Part shown: in pieces, positions 9,126 to 19,300 of the stretch
How the letters are laid out: the number at the start of each line of letters is the position of its first letter
Position numbering within the stretch: the first letter of the stretch is position 1
Assembly (NCBI RefSeq): GCF_007750395.1
Contig: NZ_CP036281.1
Coordinates: 5,789,001 to 5,853,000, forward strand
DNA: 64,000 nt
Direction: 5' to 3'
Source: Polystyrenella longa
Lineage (GTDB): Bacteria; Planctomycetota; Planctomycetia; Planctomycetales; Planctomycetaceae
The notes under the pieces: model-generated
The model's input: only the letters and a program-made list of their open reading frames with translations
Told to the model about the DNA's origin: nothing
Databases searched by the model: none
Program-made: the position numbers and the translations under genes

Positions 9126-10418
9126 TTATACCTTCCACCATTCACCATCGTTCTTCAGTTCCACATTAACCGACAGTTGTGCAAACGCTTCGCGATCATC
9201 CAGGTGGATGGGGATGATGCGAGAGTCTGGAAATGCCGCGATGAATTGTTTCAGCTCGTCGACGGTCGCGTGGCCGGAGCTATGAATATGTGCCTGACGG
9301 ACGCCCAGGGAGCGAAGGTTGTCGAGACGAGTGGCCTCTCGCTCCTGCTTGAGGTAACCTGACCAGAGCGACGTAATCAGCGTTGCCCCTTCTAGACAGC
9401 GAGCACTAATCAGTTCCTCAAACATGGAACTGCGGCACAGCATCACGTACTTGGAGGGTGTCTCTTCCAGGTGTTCCGGGTAAACGCGATAGGGGCTGTA
9501 CTGATTGGAAATGTGGTACGCCTCGTTCTTTTTAATCTGACGACGCTGCGACCGAGGCAGATAAACAACAACGTCCTCTTTGCCGGGAACAGGAACGTCG
9601 TCTCGATTGACGGCGCGTAGAATCTCGGCCGTATACATGTCGAGCACCAGGGTGCGTCCGGTGATCCGACACGCTTCATAGACCGATACCACTCGGTCGA
9701 CATTCTGACTCGAACACCAGACGAGACCCATGCCGGGCGTCCGTTTGAACTCTTCCGCCATCGCCAGAGCCACAGACTCTTCATCCGGGTAACGGAATTC
9801 CTGCAGGTGACCGACCTGGGTCCCTTCGCAGATCAGCACATCAATATCGGGAGGAGGATTCAGGACGAGGTCGCGAAAATAGTGTGCCCCGCGGCCATGG
9901 GCGCGTAGATCGCCACTATAAAAGATTCGCTTGCCCTCCACTTCGATCAGGAAGCAGTAGCTGTCGTGGGCGGAATGATCGATACGCAGCGGTGTGATAG
10001 TAAACGGCCCCGCTTTCAGCACGTCGCCCGCCGAGTAGGGATGAATGAGCCCTTCGCCCAGACCGGAGTGAGACGTAAAGAGCTGGCTATTATTAAGAAT
10101 CCCCAGGCCTTCGGCCCCCATGTGCACCGAGATGGGTTGTCTGTCTTCTTCCTGAGTGATGAACGAGAGAAGACCGTAGTGGTCGGGGTGCGGGTGCGAG
10201 ATGAAGATGCCGCACAGCGAGCCATCCTGATTCTGAAGATCTAGATCGGGTGGGATGACGACATGGTCGTCATCATTCAAGGGCAGCCCTACGTCCAACA
10301 GAATCCGTGCATCGGCCGTTCTAATTTCAACACAGTTACCGCCAATCTCATGGCAGCCCCGGTGAATACGGCAACGAACGATGGATGTAGAAACGGACGC
10401 AGAGGGAGTTGAATTCAA
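9126..10418 (-). CDS. Metallo-beta-lactamase / beta-CASP-like hydrolase, 430 residues
   Basis: The metal-binding motif HPHPDH is at residues 75-80, followed by further ligands in RIDHSAHDS and YSGDLRAHGR. The C-terminal SSGHATVDELKQFI...IIPIH resembles the beta-CASP closing motif of RNase J and CPSF-type nucleases. The enzyme probably hydrolyses RNA or DNA phosphodiester bonds with two zinc ions. Length and order fit a stand-alone beta-CASP protein; no extra C-terminal domain is present. It is the first gene of a two-gene unit with the PD-(D/E)XK-like protein. Start is ATG 10418. Hydrolase fold is secure; nuclease activity is inferred. Confidence 0.75.
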   Translation of the reverse strand: MNSTPSASVSTSIVRCRIHRGCHEIGGNCVEIRTADARILLDVGLPLNDDDHVVIPPDLDLQNQDGSLCGIFISHPHPDHYGLLSFITQEEDRQPISVHMGAEGLGILNNSQLFTSHSGLGEGLIHPYSAGDVLKAGPFTITPLRIDHSAHDSYCFLIEVEGKRIFYSGDLRAHGRGAHYFRDLVLNPPPDIDVLICEGTQVGHLQEFRYPDEESVALAMAEEFKRTPGMGLVWCSSQNVDRVVSVYEACRITGRTLVLDMYTAEILRAVNRDDVPVPGKEDVVVYLPRSQRRQIKKNEAYHISNQYSPYRVYPEHLEETPSKYVMLCRSSMFEELISARCLEGATLITSLWSGYLKQEREATRLDNLRSLGVRQAHIHSSGHATVDELKQFIAAFPDSRIIPIHLDDREAFAQLSVNVELKNDGEWWKV

Positions 10419-10698
10419 GAAGGGACCAGTTTCGTTAAGAGAGGATGCGAAGGCTGGTTATTTCCTGTAGTAGAACCGACAGGAGTAATCCAGCATACCG
10501 GGTGGGACGATATTTACTATCCAACGGAAGATACTAAATAATGGATCACCAGAAATATTCAGTTCAAAGAAATAGGAGCTGAAGTTCTATCGAACACTGG
10601 AATAATTATGCACGGTGAGACTGACAGCACTGGGTCCGTGCCAATTCTGTTTCTCATGTTTTTCTGAAAAAATATTTCCCGAAAGACATCCTCAGGAG

Positions 10699-11739
10699 CT
10701 AACCATCATCAGAGTGCATCTCTATGCCTAGCTTGAGCTGCTGACGAAAGAGGTCCCGTAGTTCTGCCGGTTGAATGATTTCGACACGACCGGTCCAACC
10801 CAGGATCCAGGTCAGGATCTCATCCAGCCCGTCGACAGTGAATGTAAAAGTGGCAGAGCCATCTGAGTGGCGTTTGATCTGTTGAGTCGTATGCCAGTTC
10901 GTCTCGGAAACGAGCAACGCCGCTTCCGGATCGAATTTGAGTTCCACTTCGTAACTGGTCTCGCCACGAAAGACGGCCCAGGCATTGCCGAGGTAATTAT
11001 TGAGCTTGAAGTCCTCCGGAATTGAGGCGTTAAACTCGATCATCTTGAGCGACTTGAATCGCGCGACTCGATAGGTATGCGGTTTCGTCATCCCATCCGC
11101 GAGTCCCACGATATACCACGACTGCTTGATGAAACAGAGGCGATACGGTTCAATCTGCAGTTCAAAGTCCTTGTCCCGGTAAGGGGATCGATACAACCCG
11201 CGGATCTGTTTCCCCTTAAGTAATGCATGCTGCACGGAGCGAATCATGTCGTGGTGCTGACTGTGATCGGCCAGCTGCAACCCGAGGACTTCCACCAGCT
11301 CTCCCGCTTGGGCCAGTATTTCCTGCATTTCCTCATTCGTCGCCGCGAGGTTGATTGTCGTTGGCTCCGCTCCGTCGCTGATGTCGAGTCCGGGAACTTT
11401 GGTCGTCAGAGTCGCAATGGCCTGTCCCAGCATTTCCTCCGGCGTAAGGTTCACCACCGGAAAGACAAAGTCCGATCGCAGCCGATGACAACGTTCGCTC
11501 GCATCATAGAAGACGGGAATGCCCGCGAAATCCAATACTTTGAGATGTCGGCGAATCGTCCGCTCACTGCATTCAAACTCTTTGGCGAGTGCTGCGACAT
11601 TCCATCGCCCATTCCCCCGCAGCAGGTTGAGTAATTTCAGAATATCCGCCAGCTTCGCCGCCTGCCGAATCCGTCGATCCGCATCGGAGATGTGGGGATT
11701 GGGGTCAGAGTCGAAGATATCTTTATCCTTTTTTGGCAC
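10699..11739 (-). CDS. HTH-WYL-domain transcriptional regulator
   Basis: 346 residues. Residues about 30-75 form an HTH_11-type winged helix (LLNLLRGNGRWNVAALAKEFECSERTIRRHLKVLDFAGIPV, in parts). Residues about 180-250 are a WYL domain with the RGLYRSPYRDKDFELQIEPYRLCFIKQSWYIVGL core, followed by a WCX-type C-terminus. WYL proteins of this layout repress or activate defence operons in response to ligands such as nucleic acids (known for BrxR/CapW-type regulators). It is divergent from mcrB across 224 bp and lies downstream of no obvious co-operon gene, so it most likely controls mcrBC, itself, or both. Confidence 0.85.
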   Translation of the reverse strand: MPKKDKDIFDSDPNPHISDADRRIRQAAKLADILKLLNLLRGNGRWNVAALAKEFECSERTIRRHLKVLDFAGIPVFYDASERCHRLRSDFVFPVVNLTPEEMLGQAIATLTTKVPGLDISDGAEPTTINLAATNEEMQEILAQAGELVEVLGLQLADHSQHHDMIRSVQHALLKGKQIRGLYRSPYRDKDFELQIEPYRLCFIKQSWYIVGLADGMTKPHTYRVARFKSLKMIEFNASIPEDFKLNNYLGNAWAVFRGETSYEVELKFDPEAALLVSETNWHTTQQIKRHSDGSATFTFTVDGLDEILTWILGWTGRVEIIQPAELRDLFRQQLKLGIEMHSDDG

Positions 11740-11963
11740 GTTGGTATTCCTGATGAACGTGAAGGAGGACTAGTAAAACCGAATGTGTGGTTGTGAATAT
11801 CTCTAATGCCGGACAACAGTAGGTCCGGCGGTAAAGATGTTTCCCATTTGCGATTAGAAATCTGTTCGTGAGACTGTTGTTCCTAATGCAAGTATGGTTT
11901 ATATGAATACGACAATATTGCTAATAACACAACCAGTGATGCCTCTCCCGAAAGCAAAAGATC
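11740..11963. promoter_or_regulatory. Divergent promoter region between WYL regulator and mcrB
   Basis: 224 bp separate the two oppositely oriented starts. The mcrB-proximal half is AT-rich (tatgaatacgacaatattgc around 11902). No unmistakable -35/-10 pair or long palindrome stands out. The operator for the WYL protein is expected here by position only. Confidence 0.35.
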
Positions 11964-14243
11964 ATGCTCACCGAAGATCAGAAAAAGCATATTCTTGAAA
12001 AGTACAATGAACTCACTGGGAAAGGGGCCCTCCCCACGCAGGAGGAATACGAGAAGAACTACCGTCACTTTCGGGACCGGTTTGCACCGGAGCGACTTGC
12101 AGCCCTTGATGGGGAAGAACTACTCAACGTGATGCATGACTCAAAGACTCAGGACAGCCTTGTGTACTGGCTTGAGTTCAAGAAGGACGAAGAGTTCAAT
12201 AATCGGCTGTTCGGTGGGATCGGCGGCGGGAGCGCCATGAAATTCCGGCTGTTTCGCCGGAAAGAGACGGGAACCTGGCAGGGAGCGAACCAGTCGGGCA
12301 AACCCAAAGACATCACGTTGGAAGAGGCAATCTATATTGCCCGGCAGAATCGAGACCAGCTGCTCGCCGGTTGCAAACTTCTAGAAGCACTCCCCAAAGA
12401 CGATGCTTCCGATGAGGTATTCCTTGAGTTACAGAAACGAATAGACGAGCAGTTGCCAGATGTCGCGCATCTTGCATGGGCGCATAAGTACTACAGTATC
12501 ATCTATCCGGATAAGGTCGACAATTACCACAGTATCGAGTGGGAGCATTATATGCTGTTGAGGATGCTGCAACTTCCCCCTGAAGGCAACGGTCGCTTTC
12601 TATGTGCAGGACGTTTCATTTCCGCTGCTCAAGAAGTTGGTATTTCGATGAAGTACTTAACTGCGACGCTATATGAAGTCTACGGAGACCGCTATCGCTA
12701 CTGGCGTGTCGGCACTCGTAATGACAAGACCAACACCAGTCATTGGGAAATGATGGAGAAAAATGACTATGTTGCCATCGGCTGGCCTGAACTGGGCGAC
12801 CTTTCCTGGCTGGAGCCGAAGAAGGAGACCAGAGAGCGACTTCTCAACGAATTGCAGAAAGCTTTCCCTGATAAATCGGAAAGAAGCATTAAAATATCGT
12901 CCTCGCAGATTCGCAAGTTCATCCTGCAGATGAGCGAAGGAGATCTCGTCGTCGCTGCTGATGGCCAGCAGGTTCTCGGAATCGGAAAAGTAACAGGAGG
13001 TTACCAGTATCAGCCCGGGCTCGAATTCCCGAACCAGCGTCCCGTCGAATGGCTTAATCTGGAGAAATGGACGATGCCTCAGAAAAAAGAGGGATTAATG
13101 AGCACCGTTCGTGAACTTAAAAACCATAAGGAGAACCTCCGCGAGATCGAACGTCATATTCAAAAAGCCCCCACTATTATAGAACCCGATAACCGCATTC
13201 TACGGCGCATTCAGTCTGTACTGGAACGCAAAAGTCAGGTCATCCTGTATGGACCTCCGGGCACCGGCAAAACTTATTGGGCGATGATGGCCGCACGTGA
13301 TCTCGCTGCGAAATCAACATACGGGAAACGATTGCATGAGTTGAATGACGCCGAGAAAGGTGTCATCGATGGCAATGAACAGACTGCTGGGCAAGCCCGA
13401 ATCTGTTGCTTTCATCCAGCCTACGGTTACGAAGACTTCCTCGAAGGATTTCGCCCCACTACGATCAACGGACAAGTCAACTTCGAATTACGAGATGGCG
13501 TGTTCAAAGCCATCTGTAAAGAAGCCATTCAAAATAGTGAGCGCAACTATTATCTGATTGTGGATGAAATCAACCGGGGGGACATCCCGCGAATCTTTGG
13601 TGAGTTACTGACGACGCTGGAGAAAGACAAACGGGGAAAGAAGATCATTCTCCCCGTCAGCCAGGAACGCTTTGCTGTTCCACCCAATGTCTATCTCATT
13701 GGAACGATGAATACCGCGGATCGTTCGATTTCACTCCTGGACTCTGCACTTCGGCGTCGGTTCGGGTTTATCGAAATGATGCCCGACGGCTCTGTGCTTG
13801 CTGAGATGGCAATCAGAGGGCTCCCTCTCCGCGCCTGGTTCGAGGCACTCAATGACCGTATTCGTAAACACGCCGGTCGCGATGCCCGCAATCTCCAGAT
13901 TGGTCACTCCTACTTAATGCAGGGAGGCAATCCACTCAAAGACTTCGCCAGTCTAAAGAGAGCCATCCGCGACGATATCATCCCCCTGCTTGAAGAATAC
14001 TGCTACGAAGACTTTTCCACGTTGCGGGAGATACTGGGCAAACAATTGGTCGACGAGAACGAACAACAGATCAAACACGAATTGTTTGATGACGGTCAGG
14101 AAGAGAACCTTATCGCCGCTCTGCTCGATCCCTGTCCCGATATTATGTCCTCCACTGAGGCTGTCATTTCAGAACAGTCGGAAGAAGAAAATGACGATCT
14201 CGAAGACGACGATTCCACTGACGCGGAAACGAGTGCCGAATGA
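11964..14243 (+). CDS. mcrB: McrB-type GTPase of a modification-dependent restriction system, with EVE-like N-terminal reader
   Basis: 759 residues. The central part (about 240-375) has a PUA/EVE-like pattern, RYWRVGTRNDKTNTSHWEMM, then AIGWPELGDLS and VVAADGQQVLGIGKV, which in other McrB proteins recognises modified bases. The C-terminal AAA+ module has Walker A GPPGTGKT (near 430), Walker B YYLIVDEINRGDIPRIFGEL (near 530) and the McrB signature MNTADRS (near 575) followed by an RRRF arginine segment. The last 40 residues are acidic. It powers translocation for the McrC nuclease encoded by the overlapping downstream gene. Start ATG 11964. Confidence 0.93.
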   Translation: MLTEDQKKHILEKYNELTGKGALPTQEEYEKNYRHFRDRFAPERLAALDGEELLNVMHDSKTQDSLVYWLEFKKDEEFNNRLFGGIGGGSAMKFRLFRRKETGTWQGANQSGKPKDITLEEAIYIARQNRDQLLAGCKLLEALPKDDASDEVFLELQKRIDEQLPDVAHLAWAHKYYSIIYPDKVDNYHSIEWEHYMLLRMLQLPPEGNGRFLCAGRFISAAQEVGISMKYLTATLYEVYGDRYRYWRVGTRNDKTNTSHWEMMEKNDYVAIGWPELGDLSWLEPKKETRERLLNELQKAFPDKSERSIKISSSQIRKFILQMSEGDLVVAADGQQVLGIGKVTGGYQYQPGLEFPNQRPVEWLNLEKWTMPQKKEGLMSTVRELKNHKENLREIERHIQKAPTIIEPDNRILRRIQSVLERKSQVILYGPPGTGKTYWAMMAARDLAAKSTYGKRLHELNDAEKGVIDGNEQTAGQARICCFHPAYGYEDFLEGFRPTTINGQVNFELRDGVFKAICKEAIQNSERNYYLIVDEINRGDIPRIFGELLTTLEKDKRGKKIILPVSQERFAVPPNVYLIGTMNTADRSISLLDSALRRRFGFIEMMPDGSVLAEMAIRGLPLRAWFEALNDRIRKHAGRDARNLQIGHSYLMQGGNPLKDFASLKRAIRDDIIPLLEEYCYEDFSTLREILGKQLVDENEQQIKHELFDDGQEENLIAALLDPCPDIMSSTEAVISEQSEEENDDLEDDDSTDAETSAE

Positions 14244-15550
14244 ATGTATCACTCGCTGTGAAAATGGAGGAATGGCAATCGTGTGAACCGGAGCTGGAAA
14301 GTCCACTTCATGGACTGGCCTTGCGCGATCTCAATGCAGAAGCATCGGTTGTCGAAAAACTGAACAGTCAACGATTACTGAAACTGATTGAATTACGATC
14401 CGGCATCTCACTCCGTACATTTTCGTATGTAGGACGGCTCCAGATTGGCAATCTCAGGCTGACGATTCATCCGAAGATCAATGGGACCTCTTTGCTCCGT
14501 CTGCTCCGTTATGCTTATGGTTTTCGCAAACTGAAACTAATCTCTAACACAACGCATCTCACGGATGAATATGGATTTGAAGATCTGTTGATTGCACAGT
14601 TGCTCGTGGAAGCGGAAGAGTTAATCTCTCGTGGTCTCTCCCGGGCTTATCGGCGACAGGACGAACGACTTGCTTCACCTCGTGGCCGCATCAACTTGCA
14701 GCAGCTGGCGCGTGAGGCGGGGACAATCACGGCAACACTTCCCTGTCAGCATTTCCCGAGAGTCGAAGACATCCTGCTCAATCAAGTTCTGCTTGCCGGA
14801 CTACAATTGGCGGCACGCATGGCGAGCTTGAAAGATCTTCGCCGCGAAGCTCATCGGTTGATGGCTCAATTTGACGAGCAGGTCACCCGGATTAATCTGA
14901 ACGAGGTTCTGCTTGATCGGGCAGAGCATCAGCTCAATCGCATGACGACCGCCTACACCGCCTCACTCACAATTATCCGTACGCTTTATCAATCTCAAGG
15001 AATTCTGCTGGAAGGTACTCAATCGACGATTTCTCTACCCGGTTTCCTGTTTGATATGAACGCTTTCTTCCAGACACTCCTCTCCCGATTCCTGCGTGAC
15101 CATCTACCCCAATATACTGTTCGGGATGAACATGGTCTCAAGGGGATGATGCGGTACCTTCCCAAATACAACCCACAGCACCGCCAGTCACCCACCCCGC
15201 GGCCTGACTTCGCCATATTCCAGAATGGCCAACTCTTGACGCTCTTGGATGCCAAATACCGGGACCTATGGGAGAAACCCCTTCCGCGCGAGATGCTCTA
15301 CCAACTGACCGTCTACGCCATCAGTCAGCGACACCACCCCGCCAGTGCGATCCTCTATGCCACGACGAACCCCAATGCCCGCGAACAGCGTATTGAAATT
15401 ACCGACCCAATTTATGACCACCACCTGGGTCAGGTCTCCTTGCGACCCGTCAATCTCAACCGACTGGAAGAACTAATCTCCAGCGAGACTATCGCCAGCA
15501 GGAGAGAATGCGAGGAGTTGGCTTGCAGGCTGGTCTTAGGAGACGCATAA
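14240..15550 (+). CDS. mcrC: McrC-type nuclease subunit
   Basis: 436 residues; its ATG overlaps the mcrB TGA (ATGA), the usual translational coupling. The N-terminal part (FSYVGRLQIGNLRLTIHPKI) is the McrB-contacting region. The C-terminal part has PRPDFAIF then LLDAKYRDLW (about residues 315-345), the PD-(D/E)XK core of the McrC family (PF10117). It cleaves DNA when McrB meets modified sites. Length is typical. The operon ends here; 110 bp further on an insertion-sequence relic begins. Confidence 0.93.
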   Translation: MNVSLAVKMEEWQSCEPELESPLHGLALRDLNAEASVVEKLNSQRLLKLIELRSGISLRTFSYVGRLQIGNLRLTIHPKINGTSLLRLLRYAYGFRKLKLISNTTHLTDEYGFEDLLIAQLLVEAEELISRGLSRAYRRQDERLASPRGRINLQQLAREAGTITATLPCQHFPRVEDILLNQVLLAGLQLAARMASLKDLRREAHRLMAQFDEQVTRINLNEVLLDRAEHQLNRMTTAYTASLTIIRTLYQSQGILLEGTQSTISLPGFLFDMNAFFQTLLSRFLRDHLPQYTVRDEHGLKGMMRYLPKYNPQHRQSPTPRPDFAIFQNGQLLTLLDAKYRDLWEKPLPREMLYQLTVYAISQRHHPASAILYATTNPNAREQRIEITDPIYDHHLGQVSLRPVNLNRLEELISSETIASRRECEELACRLVLGDA

Positions 15551-15663
15551 AGTTCACTCGTTACTTGAGTGATCAATTGATTTTGAAATCCTTGTTCTTT
15601 TAATATTCTGGGAAAGAGATTATCCGAAGATAGAGAGCGAGCAAGATTCTAAAAGCGAACAAC

Positions 15664-15945
15664 TGACCTGCCCCCCATGAATGACACCAGTCACATGACT
15701 TAGTGTTCGACTGTATCAGGCGGATAGAGCAGTTTCGTTTCGGGCACCGGCGCTCGATAGCCTAGGGAACTGTGTGGTCGGATCGTGTTGTATTCTTTTC
15801 GCCAACGCTCGATCAAAACTTTCGCTTCCAATAACGTATTGAAGATCTCACCATCAAGCAATTCGTCTCGCAGCTTGCCGTTGAACGATTCATGAGAAGT
15901 ATGAAATCTGAGTGCCTGAGAAAGATGATCTTCTTCGGTCAGCAC
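15664..15945 (-). mobile_element. IS3-family insertion sequence relic: one end plus transposase C-terminus
   Basis: The leftward frame encodes only the last 81 residues of an IS3 OrfB: SFNGKLRDELL (containing the final Glu of the DDE triad) and IRPHSSLGYRAPVPE. The sequence tgacctgcccccc at 15664 resembles the terminal inverted repeat of such elements. The upstream two thirds of the transposase and the other end are missing, so it is dead. Confidence 0.8.
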
Positions 15946-15946
15946 T

Positions 15947-16120
15947 CATTCGCACGCGATGAAGGAATACGTTTCTCACTATCACTCCGAACGAAATCAC
16001 CAGGGATTGGATAATCAGTTGATTGAACCTGATGAAGAAGCCGGATGTATCGCAGGTAAGATCGAATGCCGAGAACGCTTCGGAGGGTTGCTCAAGTATT
16101 ACTACCGCGACGCTACTTGA
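15947..16120 (+). mobile_element. Second transposase/integrase relic (C-terminus only)
   Basis: A rightward frame from about 15947, with an ATG at 15959, reads MKEYVSHYHSERNHQGLDNQ and ends RFGGLLKYYYRDAT before TGA 16118-16120. This is the C-terminus of an integrase-core (rve) transposase of the kind common in planctomycetes. It begins one base after the IS3 relic and in the opposite direction, so two broken elements are fused at this point. No upstream catalytic domain is present. Confidence 0.7.
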
Positions 16121-16383
16121 ATCAGCCTAGAATAGATGTCGATCCTCGTGTTGTGATTCTCTGCTATCGTTGCGCTAGGATGGTTATATTCACGTTGAAT
16201 CTGATAGCAGCGTTCAGGTCGCGAAACGAATCTCGTTCGAAATCCGCCACTCTCCAGAGATATAACCGATTGGAATCACTCGTTTTCAACGTCGGTTGAA
16301 TATTTTTACGATACGGGATTGCGGTTATCAAATCCATAGTTTCGCCTTGTGTCTTCATTCAGAATCAGGTTTCCGCTTTCCCA

Positions 16384-19300
16384 CTACGCACCAGTCTGCG
16401 GTTGCAATGATGACAGGGTTCGGAACAATGCGTTGATCACAGTCTCTTTGCCAGCGAATAACTTGTCGGGGCCGCCGGCGTGCAGGTTGCTAAATGGTGG
16501 TTCGTACAGAGCCGACGCATCCATCACTCCGCGGGCGGTGAGCTGGTCGATCACCAGTTCGACAAACCGGATTTGCTGCGGCGAGAGGCTGCGGTCGTTC
16601 AGGAACTGAGAGAACGCCGTCTGGGCCGCCGCGCGGTCCATGCCGACGAGGCTGCGGACGAAGTAGGCCAGTGAGGGAGCTTCACTCTTGGCGAGCAGGT
16701 CGGACAGCAACGTCTCGCCATCCTCTTCACCAATCTCAACGAGGGTCGCTTCCAGGGACTTCAGATCCTCTTCTGTTAACGGCTGGTTGATCCGCAGACG
16801 GTGAATCACCACATCGGTCAGGTGGTTACGCAGATAGTCGTTGACCTTCTTGGCGTATTGAGCACCGGTCATCTTCGGAATGACGATGGTCTGATCTTCC
16901 CGCACGCCGAGCACCTCGTCCTGGAAGTCGGTGTAGACGATCTTGCGTTTCTTCCTGTCGAGAAAGGGAACAAGTCCCCGCAGCCGTAACCGCAGGTCTT
17001 CCAGTACCGCCAGATTGATCCCCTCCCAGAAGCCGCTGTCCTGCACGGCGGCGAGAAACTCGAGCTGGGCGGCGACAGAGGGAATCGCCCCCTTCTCTTC
17101 CAACAGCATGGCGATCTCGATCACGCGCTGGCGATGCTTCTCGAATCCCCCCTCGTCGATCTGCACCAGAGCGAGTTGCATCCGGAGGGCCATCAGATCG
17201 AACAGACGCGACTCGATTTCATCAGTGGCGATCTCGGATGGCAATTCGGCCACCTCACTTTGCAGAGTTTCCCGATCGCTTTCGCTGAGATCGTCCCAGG
17301 CGTCGCGATTCTGAAACCGTTCCACCATCTCCAGGTGCATCCGCACTATGAAGTTCTCCCGGTTCATCGCCGCAACCTCGCCATGCAGGCCGTCGGCCAG
17401 CGAAGCCCGTAGCTCGGAATCCGGATCCAGTTCAAGGCTCTTCTGCACGTAGCCGAGCAGCACGACCCGGGCGCGGAATAGTCGGGTTCCCAGGGGGGCG
17501 CTGTTGCTGGAGTTGATCCCTTCGGGATTCTCTTTGAAGAAATCGAAGTTGAAGCAGAAGTCGAAGACCCGGAAGTCCTGCTTGTCGTCCTCCGGACCGA
17601 ACAGGCCAGGACACAGACGCGTCCCGCGGCCGATCATCTGCCAGAACTTGATCTTGGAGTAGACCGGCTTGAAGAAGACCAGGTTGGCCACCTCGGGTAC
17701 GTCGATCCCCGTATCCAGCATGTCCACCGAAATCGCGATGTGCGGGGCCTTCTCCTTCTGCGAGAAGTCATCGATCAGGCTTTGCGGGTACTTTGCATAG
17801 TTGTCGATGATGCGGGCGAAGTGACCGGCGTGGTGCGGATAGTGGTGGTTGAACCGCTCGTAAATGTAGGACGCGTGATCGTGATTCCGGGCGAAGATGA
17901 TCGTCTTGGCCAGTCGGTCGCCCCCCTCCACCTTGTGACCATGCTCCATCAGGTACTGCAGCACCTTGTCCACCGTGTCCTGGTTGAACAGCCAGCTGTT
18001 GATCGCCGCCGCGTTCACCCGGTCCGGCAGCGTGCCCGGTTCCACGTCGTCTCCCCAGTCGAGACTCTCCCATTGCTCCTTCTCTTCGTCGGTCAGTTTA
18101 TCGTAGTCGATCCCTTCCCGCGGGAACTTCATGTCGACCTGCTGCACGCGGGGCGGGACGAGAAAACCATCCGAGACCGCCTGCCCCAGTTCGTAGGCAT
18201 CCGTCGGTACACCGGGCTCCAGGTCGAACAGGTCGTACGTGTTCTTGTCGACTTCCTCGCGGGGCGTGGCCGTCAGGCCGACCAGCAGCGAGTCGAAGTA
18301 GCGGAAGATTGCGCCGTATTTCTGGTAGACCGAGCGGTGGGCCTCGTCGATGATCACGAGGTCGAAGTGCCCTACTCCGAACCGGGCCTCGCCTCCTTTC
18401 GTCTGGTCGATCATTCCCATCATCGTGGGATAGGTGCAGACGTAAACCCGCCCCTCGGTCTCTTTCTCGGTCACCAGGTTCACCGGGCTCGACTCCGGCA
18501 GATGCGCCTTGAACGCGTTGCACGCCTGATTCACCAGGGAGACCCGGTCGGCCAGGAACAATGCCCGTTTCACCCAACCGGCCCGCTGCAGGACATCGAC
18601 CAGGGCAATCGCCGTCCGGGTCTTACCCGTACCGGTCGCCATCACCAGCAGGGCTTTGCGACGCGCGTCGGTGAACTGCTTGAAGATGCTGCCGATGACT
18701 CGCTTCTGGTAGTACCGTCCCGCGATCTCGTCTTTCACCCCGGCCACGGCGAGTTCCTGCCGCTGCGATCTGCGGAGCATCAGACGGGAGAGCTCGTCCT
18801 TCTTGTAAAACCCCGCCACCTCTCGGGGGGGATAGGTTTTATCGTCCCACATCCAGGTCTTATAGCCGTTGGTGTAGAAGATGATCGGTCGCTGACCGTG
18901 CTTCTGCTCCAGGCAGTCGGCATACAGTTTCGCCTGCTGCTGACCGACCTCGGGATCGGCAGTCGTCCTCTTTGCTTCGACCACCGCCAGCGGCTTGCCG
19001 TCGTCCCCCCACAGGACATAATCAACGTAACCGGTCCCTTTGACGTTCGGCATGCCGGTGACTTCGTATTCCCGGTCGCGGGACTGGTCCAGAGGCCAGC
19101 CGGCCCGCCGCAGTTCGACATCGATCAGATACTGGCGGGTTTCCGCCTCGGCGTAATCGTGCGGGTCGGCCTGCTGTTCGGTGGCAGCACGGACTTCGGC
19201 CAGTTGCGCTCGCAGGGCCTGTAGTTCCGCATCGAGTTCAATGCGCTCCTGCTGCTGTTTGAGGGTCGCCTCGTTCTGCTCGGTCAGCTGCTTTTCGAGG

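Noticed and set aside
10699-11739. Part of a BREX or DISARM system because of the WYL regulator
   Set aside because: No PglZ, BrxC, PglX or DrmA/B-type gene occurs in the window; the regulator is better linked to mcrBC.
17740-19224. 494-codon rightward frame opposite hsdR
   Set aside because: Exact antisense shadow of a well-supported gene; composition (Arg/Val/Gln-rich) is typical of complement frames and shows no domain.
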